Assembly (NCBI GenBank): GCA_946406115.1
Contig: OX291543.1
Span: 30,344,815 to 30,408,814 of the forward strand
Direction of reading: 5' to 3'
Source: Apoda limacodes
Taxonomy: Eukaryota > Arthropoda > Insecta > Lepidoptera > Limacodidae
Length of the DNA stretch: 64,000 nt
Part shown: one piece after another, positions 56,702 to 64,000 of the stretch
How the letters are laid out: the number at the start of each line of letters is the position of its first letter
How positions within the stretch are numbered: position 1 is the stretch's first letter
Translations under genes and position numbers: made by a program
The notes under the pieces: generated by a model
The model's database searches: none
What the model was told of the DNA's origin: nothing
What the model saw: only the letters and a program-made list of their open reading frames with translations

Positions 56702-59700
56702 CTGTACACGATAAAAAAACATTAATACACTTACGTGCAAGTGGAGCACTGGTACAATAATCTAAAGTATAATCAGACCCACTAGACAAGTGTGCAATGC
56801 AGCGGCAGTGATCGCAAAAGAATAAAAGACATTGGGTAGGTACTTTATTCATGTAATTTTACTTTATAATCTGCAGCCTGTATATAAAGTCGGGTAATAA
56901 TGCACAGTTGTTAAGGGGGTCTAGCTTTTTAACATTCGTGATCGAAAACAATCGAAGCTAATAGTCCGTCATTGAATGGGTGACTAAAAGTTGTATATTT
57001 TTTTTGTGTCTAGCGGCCTTAAAGCTTTGACAGTCTAGTTGGTCTGAGCTTTGTCAGGGGCAGATGATATTTACTTTTATTCGTATAAAAAAACCCAAGG
57101 TCTTTGTCTGTTACTGAGATAATATACGGACCCGATATAAACGAGTTAAAAACATAAGAAATGGGTAAAGGACATTAAGCTAGGTACGTACGTGTTTACT
57201 ATATATGCTTTAAAGTAGGGTGCCAAAAATATACAAAAATGGTACAATTCGGTACTTTGGCTTTGGTCCACCACGCTGACCTAGAGCGAATTGGCAGACA
57301 TTTTCAAACAAATATCCACTCGGCTGTCAGAATTTAAAGCTTGGCTTAAAAACTGCTGCCACATGGCAACATCCAGGCAGAATCGATGTTTACTGACCAC
57401 GCTCAACATTGCTTAACTTTGTCTATTGTTCCTGATGAAATATTACTGAGTTCCTATATAATAAGCTTTATGATTTCGTAGGTGGTATAAAATAATAATA
57501 AAGCCTCATATCTCATATATCTCTGACCACCACCTTCAAGAAGGTAGGCAGACGCACTACCATTTGTCTACTTCGTTTGTCTCTTGCTTTTAACATAATA
57601 TATTATAAATAGCTGATTTTATACAACGTAAAAAAAGCTCAATGTATGTGCTTAAATAATTAATTCGTAACTGAGTTACTAAGTTAAAGCATCATATTAA
57701 ATACGAGCTTTACTGTAACCACTAATAAGCGTAAGTAGATCCACAGACACCACAATTCCTCAAATATGTTCACCAGTGCAGTTTGTCTCTAAATTTAATT
57801 TAAATTCGTTTGCCCTTAAAATTAGATTAAAGGACATTTATGTGACACTTAATTAAATTTTCTTTAATATATTTTAGTGTAATTAACATTAATTTGTACT
57901 AAGTTTTTATAATATAACGTCGTTATTGTCACAATTTGAATTTCAGATGAAATATTTTTTTTCCGTTATAGATATAATTAAAAAAAAATCAGAGTAGTTG
58001 ATAAGGTTTAACCTTTATAAATTAAAAGCTCCTAAAAAATTATATATCTGAACTTTTCTTCATAAACAGAAGAAGTAGTTAGAAGGTGGTCTACTTCACA
58101 ATTCCACAAAAAAAATATCTTGTCTTGTATTGCTCCTAAAACCAAGAGACCTAAGAGAACAATGACATAAAACAACCACAATAACAATTAAAAAAAATTT
58201 ACAATTGTTCCAAATTCAGATGTTTTTATTTACTCAGTGAGTAAAAGTGAGTTTTATTCACTGTTATGTTTTATTCACTCAGTGAGTTTTATTTCGATAA
58301 ATAAGATATTTTTTCGAGTAGCAATTGTAAAAAATATAATTTCCTTTGCTACCATTATTAATAAATAATCATTTGTTGAGTAAGTTCGTCTTAAAAGTAT
58401 ATAAAATTAATATAATATTGTAATTGACCCCACCTGACCTGACCTGAGCCGAAAGTTGGTAAAATTTCAGATACTTAGTCAAGTAGGTAATTTTGTGAAT
58501 GTGTTGACAGCTATTATTGAAAACAGGCTTTTTTCCAAGTAAGGGTATCCAGCGGGGGAAGTGAAAACGTATTTTATGTGAAATCAACACACAAGACATG
58601 AAAGTATACAGATATCCATAACTTGAATTGGTGATGGAGAAATTTAAAAATCCGCCGGTATGCATCTATTCGAATACTATAGGCAAAGCTGGAACTGCTT
58701 GTATGTACTCCTTATAAGACAAATCAAAATATCACGCAGGCTTTCTAATATTCATCAGATAAAATTTTAAATAACAAAATATGATTTTGAAGATGTTGAA
58801 TTGATTGCTACATGTTGATTGCTAGAACCTACGATCTAACCTTTAAACTTTTTGCGGTACCTTCATAACCTACATTCCTATAGCGCTATAGGTTCAAATT
58901 AAGTAGTTTAATATTCTAAACAGATCAGTCGGGTCGAGTTTGCAAACGTTAACCGCTAATGAATAACATAATTTGCAGGATTAGTATTACCATAACCGTT
59001 ATGATACCAGGGGGCTGGTCTGCTCATTAGAGACGGGGCTGGTGGGTTGGCGAGCCGAGTGTGTATTAAGCTCACGAGTGTCATACGACTGCTTTCAACT
59101 TACTTTTATGACAGTAAATACTTATATTAGTATTAACATATATTTGATGGAACCTAATAGATGTTTTTAACAAACACGTTAAATATATTTTTCAAAAGAT
59201 AAGAGCTTAGTTCATAGTCTCTCTTCTTGCTAAAAGAGCTGAAAACGGTTCAGTAAAGGCTGCTTTATAAGCAAGTGTGTTAAAAAACATGTTCCATTTC
59301 ATTACAATAGTAATTCCATTATATTACGAAACACTTGGGTCTGATAGCCGACCATTATATTATAGAAATGGGAAAAAACTGGGGAGACGTAGAGAGAGGG
59401 AGAAAGAGAGGACAGTCACAGTTTAGAGTTTTAACAACAAAAGCAAGATAAATGAAACATGAATGATAAAATCTTATTAAGTATTCATACTTTCAACCTT
59501 GACCATGATATGAAGAATTAAAAAATTGGAGGTAATATGTACTTACGTCCTTGCCATACTGATAGTCGTTTTCCTGCTGGAATGGAGTCGTCTAGAAGTG
59601 GACAGTGACAAAGATCCCTGCAGGTCATGCCTGGATCCACCACGGCACAGGAGGTATCTGTGTAAAGAACATTTATATTTTTACTGAATTTATATAACAT

Positions 59701-62700
59701 TAACTTTTATATGCAAGATCAGTCACGGAGATTAGTTAAAACTACCAGCCACCGCTGCGCGCCACACACAAGTCGATTTTTAGATTATTTTTCTTTTTAT
59801 CACATTTACACCATTATTTTTTATATTCTTTTTATAGTCCTTATGGCAGTAGCACATTTTAGCAAATAAAACAATTCAAAAATTGAGCTGGGGTTTGCAA
59901 AATTACTACAAATCTGAATTGGCTGAGAAATTTGAATAAACCGGCTGGTTTAGACGCAAGGTTTAAAATTCATTGCGCACAAAATTGCTGAAAATAAAAA
60001 AAAACTCCAATTGTTGATGATAATTTATTATTGTAACTTACATATTGATATTTTATTTATTTTTATTACACAGCTATTTCTAAGCTCGAAGCCTTTACAG
60101 TTTTATAATATGTATAAAAAATCTCAATCTTAATGATTTAAAGAGGTAATTTAAAACTGCGATATAGGGACATCGCGTAAATAAGCCGTTTTTGTACAAA
60201 TTTTGTGGCTAAACTAAAGCACCTAAAGGATTGAAAATAATATCCTTCTAATATTATAAATGTGAAACTATGTCTGTATGGATGGATGGATGTTTGTTAC
60301 TCAATCACGCTTCAACCGCTGGACGGATCGGGATGAAACTTGGCATACATATAGGTTAGGTCCTAGAATAGCATATAGGCTACTTTTTATCCCTAAAACT
60401 TCAAAAGTTTCAGCGGGAATAATAAAGTAATAAATACTGCACCTTTTGCTTGCTGTAGCAAACCTCATTAGTATACCTTATTAAGGAGTTCCTCACAGAT
60501 AACCGAATTTAGGGCGGGCGGAGCCGATGGCAAAGTCTAGTATGATATAAAACTTGCTATTGTCTAGAGCATTACCTCACTAAATGATTTTTATTAAGAG
60601 GATCCACTTCGCGGCGTTTTTGACATTTACTGATCAATCACTATGAAATTTCTTAGTCATAATCCAAGCCGAATATGTCTATGGTTTTTCCAAAATCTTG
60701 CAAAACGTTTTATTAAAACTAGAAATCTTTTTTGAAACCATTTGTATGAAAAACTAGAATCCTGTATAACTTTTGAACTACATAATTTGATAGAAAACTG
60801 TCACACTGCAGACCTAGATATTGACCTAGAACATGTCTTAAAAAAAATCGTGGTGTTTGATCAGCAATTGTCAGAAATAAGTGAGAAATTCGTTTGTATG
60901 AAGCCCGCTGCAAGGCGCCGCGTAGTGTATCCTCTTAATGCAATAAAAATTTGCATAAAAATCATGAAATCACGTTTCTAGGCTACTAAAGTCAAGAAAA
61001 GGTGTTAAATACATGATGCCTAGTTTCAGCAAATTTGTCGTTGATTTGTATTATTTAGTGAAAAATTCATTTTAATTTTCAAGGCGTCACCTTAAATGTT
61101 TTTTGTTGCTGATTTTATGGAAAGTAAAAGTTTATGTTGATGTAATAAATGATTCTATGTGTTGATTAATGAATAATTAATTATGTATGCTACTCAGAAG
61201 GTATTAAAACCAGACGTCTTCTTGAATATTAATTGTCTATGTTAATCCCAGCTCTCCAGGGAAAATGTTTTTACCGAAATAAGGGAACCGAACCAAAATA
61301 TAATGTTAATTACTTATTTGCTAGCTGATGTACGCGGCGTCCTTCGCGCGAACCGTTGATTCAGTTTTTAGATAAAAAGTGCACTTTGTCCTAACTACCT
61401 GACCCGACCAATTTTTATCTGTTTAGTTGTTTTCGCTTGATGCTCAAACAAACATACAGAAAATGATAATATACTCCGATCCAAGTATTTTCAAAAAAAC
61501 ATTTATTTCAAATATATCGATATATGACGGGCATTTAAAGAAAGCCATTGTAAATAGCGGTGTTTACCAGCTTGCAATTTTATTTTTATAGTAGTTATAC
61601 CAAACCATTTTTATAGTATTTTTGGTGTTATTTATTGTAGTTATATTTTTTTATATTTATCAGTATTATTTTTATATATTTTTATATAAATATATATCTA
61701 TTTACCTGTTAAAATGTTTTCTGAAGATACCGCTTGTACAGTAGAGAGCGATAGGGTTGACGCAACTGTTAAGAAATGAAAAACAGAAGCCAATAATGCG
61801 AAGGGCGTGCCACCAGCCATTGTAGTCATCTTCTGCAGTAGGGCTGTACGTTACAAAAAAAAACTGTGATGAGGGAAGTAGGTACAACTAGCGCTCTAAG
61901 AACTTACGTTTTAATAATATCCTATGTATACCTACATCCGATGTTTTAACAAAACTTTTGATATGTAAATTTTTTCTTTTGTAAAAAGTAAAAATCAAAT
62001 ATATGTAAGTAATAGTAGCACTAGTTATAGCGTATACTAGCACCTTAAGGAGTTACATTGATATGGGTAAATAAAAATAGAAAATAAATACTGTTAATAA
62101 TTAAAGTTACTTGCTGCATAGTTTCAATATAAATTATTAACAAAATAAACATGTATTTTTCACAATTCATGTATTTGTAGCAAAATACATAGGTGTTTAC
62201 CAATAGTAGAACCACATCGTGAACACGTGTGACGGCAGGAAACACGTAGCGAAGACTAGCACAAAGGCCAGAACAGTGAAAGCTACTTTTCTCCGAGCTC
62301 GCATCTGAAAATAAAGAGACATGTTTATGACGACAATTTTGTATCATGCTCTATTTCAAAATTTCTATTTCCATTTCTTTTTTTTCTTAAAACTTCATTT
62401 GTACGTATAAAAAAGTAGACTAGCCTGTTGGAAACATTAACAAATGTTATGTTTAAAAATGTAAAAAAAACATAAAAACTAGACACCGCTTAGAAAAGGA
62501 AAACACACACTCACATTTTGCATAAAAGCATGCAGCATCAATGTTCACTGAAGATGAAATATGTTTGTTTAAAAGTCGATAGTGTAAAGAATTAAGTAGG
62601 CTATCATCGTGCAAGATACGTAACGTGGTTTATGTGTACCTATTCATGCACACAATGCTAATATCTCATGTAAGGCTGCTTCGCAAATATTCTTGTTGTG

Positions 62701-63944
62701 TGTGTGTATGTCTATACGTTACCTGCGAAGTGACGTTCCTTGCATTAAAATAAATTACTTTCCCATTTCCACTATACTACAAGTTGTTCACCATGGCGTA
62801 ATATCTGTCCAATTCCTTTGGGTTTAAATTCCGTAATGATAATAATATCTAGATATATGGTTAATATAAAAGATCGAGATCTCCTCTTTTATTTTCTTAA
62901 ATTCAAGTTAAGGTTAAAGTTTAAATCTCATTAGTAACTTATGTTAAGAGCTTTACCTTGTACGAGTACGTGACATGCTAATGAGTTGCCTTTGTTTAAC
63001 TTTCATCAATCAAATGATTTGAAATTAACTTTATTCACGTAAGAATTTCGTCTGAAAGCCTTAATTAAATACATCTGCTAATAAAGTTATGTCGGCGTGA
63101 ATATAGGTAGATTTGAAATGATCGTAGAAATTGAGAGTCAATAATATAGATTGATTTTGCAAACTAAACATTGAAAATGTTAATGCCATTTTGATTCCAA
63201 ATTTTATTATTAATTTGCTATAGCAAGCTATATCCATAGCTATATTTTGTCGACGTGACATTAAGTTATATTATATTCAGAATTCATAAACTATACTTTG
63301 TCCTACTTCGTCTCTTCAACTATCCCTGTGCCTGGTTCAGCTCAAAACAAACAAATAAACTCACTTTCGTCTTTATTATATTATGTAGGTTTGGATAATT
63401 GAAAAAAAATCGGCACCTTAGAGTCTGTAAGTCAGTAGTAGATACCACAGTATTTTAATTAAGAGACCACCCATGCAGTGATGTTAACAAATAGACGGCG
63501 CTATTTAATTGCTATCTCATATTGTGATGCTGACTGTCTGTCTTTTATAAAAGAACTACAATATTTTATGAAAATAAACTGTTTTAAATTAATTCACCTA
63601 ACAACTATTTTTTAAAACATAATCGAAGTAGCCTTCCTTTTAAAATCATACAAAAACGTCTTAAAAAATTTTTGGTAAAAAACAATTAAAACACACAATA
63701 AAAACAATTGAAAAACAAAAATATTTATATTTTCTGTCACTTCTAATTCACTAACCTGTCTTTGTGTGCCCTGTAATTCGCCGGGCATATTCTGCGTACT
63801 GACGACGAGGTGTCGGGCCATGAGGATGTAGAACAGAGCGATCACAACCAGAGGGAGAGAGTAGTAGACAAGGAACCGGAACAGTACAATCGTGCTGGGG
63901 TAATTTTCTCCCCATTCGGGAGGGTAAGGGTAGCAAACTAGGAA
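56641..63944 (-). CDS. CCHamide receptor-like neuropeptide GPCR, 3' half (five exons)
   Basis: A class A GPCR of the bombesin-receptor-like group, acting at the plasma membrane as receptor for an amidated neuropeptide. Exons join as 63944-63756, 62304-62201, 61843-61706, 59657-59547, 56701-56641 with phases 0, 2, 2, 2. The protein runs through ECL2 with the conserved Cys (FLVCYPYPPEWGENYP), TM5, ICL3 (GELQGTQRQMRARRKVA), TM6 (FATCFLPSHVFTMWFYY), ECL3 (CPTAEDDYNGWW), TM7 with NPIALY (the bombesin-type form of NPxxY), helix 8 (FRKHFNRYLLC) and a Ser/Thr-rich tail. The RARRKVA..FLP and FRKHFNRYL strings are what I know from insect CCHamide receptors. I cannot separate CCHa1R from CCHa2R. Exons for TM1-TM4 lie beyond the window. 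Confidence 0.85.
56702..59546 (-). other. Intron of the receptor gene
   Basis: A 2.85-kb intron, donor GTAAGT (full consensus) and acceptor TACAG. It holds no recognisable gene. Two ACTCAGTGAGT palindromes lie at 58232-58242 and 58277-58287, 45 bp apart. 57000-57100 and 57290-57420 have GC-richer scraps without a recognised family. Confidence 0.5.
58232..58287. repeat. Two ACTCAGTGAGT palindromes 45 bp apart
   Basis: Each 11-mer is an odd-length palindrome (ACTCA-G-TGAGT), and TTTTATTCACT motifs lie beside both. This could be a local duplication or bZIP-like half-sites; no function is shown. Confidence 0.4.
59547..59657 (-). CDS. CCHamide receptor-like GPCR, cytoplasmic-tail exon
   Basis: The acceptor TTCTTTACACAG is followed by A, completing Arg of FNR (AG|A). 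The exon continues YLLCRGGSRHDLQGSLSLST, then SRRLHSSRKTTISMAR and AC. The Cys near the start is a likely palmitoylation site after helix 8, and the rest is Ser/Arg-rich. The donor is AC|GTAAGT. Read on without splicing, the codon after ACG is TAA, so retention ends the protein at SMART. Confidence 0.8.
60240..60545 (+). repeat. Interspersed repeat, family R2, best copy
   Basis: Left end CTAATATTATAAATGTGAAA; then TGTTTGTTACTCAATCACGC, TTCAACCGCTGGACGGATCG, GATGAAACTTGGCATACATA and ATAGGCTACTTTTTATCCC. Right end ACCGAATTTAGGGCGGGCGG, then AGCCGATGGCAAAGTCTAGT. Non-coding. This copy defines the family for the others listed. Confidence 0.75.
60597..60941. mobile_element. MITE-like element, family B, copy 2
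   Basis: Left end AGAGGATCCACTTCGCGGCG. Right end in reverse AGAGGATACACTACGCGGCG, then CCTTGCAGCGGGCTTCATAC. The outer 20 bp match at 18 positions. Internal blocks TAGAATCCTGTATAACTTTT and CACACTGCAGACC recur in the inverted copy at 34817-35237. A 79-codon open frame at 60742 is incidental. Confidence 0.7.
61706..61843 (-). CDS. CCHamide receptor-like GPCR, ECL3/TM7/helix 8 exon
   Basis: The acceptor TTTGTAACGTACAG is preceded by a nine-T run. The first base completes a Cys codon (TG|C). The exon encodes PTAEDDYNGWWHALRIIGFC, then FSFLNSCVNPIALYCTSG and IFRKHFN, and ends in AG|GTAAAT. NSCVNPIALY is the TM7 signature of bombesin/CCHamide receptors, and FRKHFN starts helix 8. Alternative acceptors closer by (at CTGCAG) would break the family pattern. 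Confidence 0.9.
61844..62200 (-). other. Intron of the receptor gene
   Basis: A 357-bp intron between the TM6 and TM7 exons (donor GTAAAC, acceptor TACAG). AT-rich, nothing else. Confidence 0.8.
62201..62304 (-). CDS. CCHamide receptor-like GPCR, TM6 exon
   Basis: 104 bp between TTATTTTCAG and GTAAAC. It encodes MRARRKVAFTVLAFVLVFAT, then CFLPSHVFTMWFYY, plus two bases. RARRKVA is the ICL3/TM6 cytoplasmic junction, and CFLP is the TM6 CWxP-equivalent motif (Phe in place of Trp, as expected in this group). The Met is internal, not a start. Confidence 0.9.
62305..63755 (-). other. Intron of the receptor gene
   Basis: A 1.45-kb intron (donor GTTAGT, acceptor TTCAG). AT-rich; small open frames at 63061-63261 are not credible. 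Nothing else recognised. Confidence 0.7.
63756..63944 (-). CDS. CCHamide receptor-like GPCR, ECL2/TM5/ICL3 exon
   Basis: 189 bp, 63 codons, phase 0 at both ends (acceptor ATTTACAG, donor CAG|GTTAGT). It encodes FLVCYPYPPEWGENYPST, then the TM5 helix IVLFRFLVYYSLPLVVIALF with the conserved Pro, then YILMARHLVVSTQNMPGEL and QGTQRQ. The Cys at the fourth residue is the likely ECL2 partner of the TM3 Cys. Confidence 0.88.
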
Positions 63945-64000
63945 CTGTAAATAAATTATTGTATTCAATATGATATGAAGTGTCAAATTAATTTATTTTT
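63945..64000 (-). other. Intron, cut by the window edge
   Basis: AT-rich intron sequence upstream of the TM5 exon. The upstream exons for the N-terminus and TM1-TM4 must lie beyond 64000. Confidence 0.6.

Larger units (their letters stand above)
59658..61705 (-). other. Intron of the receptor gene
   Basis: A 2.05-kb intron (donor GTAAAT, acceptor CACAG). It carries a good R2 repeat copy (60240-60545), a family-B MITE (60597-60941) and an R2-like scrap at 61320-61350 (GCTAGCTGATGTACGCGGCG). No other gene. Confidence 0.6.

Noticed and set aside
60742..60981. 79-codon frame in the receptor intron
   Set aside because: Lies inside the family-B MITE; its inverted relative at 34.8 kb does not keep the frame open.
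61702..61887. Met at the left of the TM7 frame as a gene start
   Set aside because: The upstream codons come from the polypyrimidine tract of the acceptor; the exon starts at 61843 and continues the TM6 exon.

Overview
The window looks like AT-rich nuclear DNA of an insect, most probably a moth or butterfly. Two things point there: the only host gene I can recognise is the 3' half of an insect CCHamide-type (bombesin-receptor-like) neuropeptide GPCR, and the repeats (Jockey and CR1 LINEs, a tRNA-derived SINE, and short repeats such as the 'AGTGCGAGTCGGACT' and 'GCTAGT'-ended families) resemble ones I associate with Lepidoptera. No species is named, and no bacterial, organellar, rRNA, CRISPR or intact tRNA feature was seen.

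Right end (about 56.3-64 kb, minus strand): five coding exons of the receptor, in transcript order 63944-63756 (ECL2/TM5/ICL3), 62304-62201 (TM6), 61843-61706 (ECL3/TM7/helix 8), 59657-59547 (tail) and 56701-56641 (last coding exon, ending in TGA). All junctions are GT/AG and all phases agree. TM1-TM4 lie beyond position 64000. A possible AATAAA signal sits at 56314-56319. Two features of the 3' end stand out: an in-frame TAA inside the donor of the last intron (intron retention would remove the final 19 residues), and 71 in-frame sense codons directly after the TGA.

Everything left of about 56.3 kb (88 percent of the window) shows no host gene I can support. It is a gene-poor stretch filled with transposable-element relics: three decayed CR1-type LINE copies (2.2-3.6, 11.7-13.6, 37.4-37.8 kb); a young 5'-truncated Jockey-clade LINE with an uninterrupted reverse-transcriptase frame, poly(A) tail and an exact 11-bp target-site duplication (39.3-41.35 kb), plus an internally deleted relative (6.4-6.7 kb); a LINE ORF1-like relic (29 kb); a Ty3/gypsy-type gag remnant (32.4 kb); two dead mariner copies (26.8-27.2 and 44.3-44.8 kb); two full-length tRNA-SINEs (16.9-17.2 and 26.5-26.8 kb); and several inverted-repeat (MITE or foldback) families present two or three times each.

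Tandem arrays are also frequent: 58 bp x3 (11.4 kb), 56 bp x2 (20.1 kb), about 124 bp x3 (38.8 kb), 47 bp x4 (45.5 kb), a hairpin-forming array with about 65-70 bp spacing (49.6-50.0 kb) and a near-identical 179-bp duplication (55.1-55.45 kb). The elements do not form a pathway. The receptor is the one functional unit, and the rest is its repeat-rich 3' flank and introns. All family names are from recognition by eye, not from a database search.
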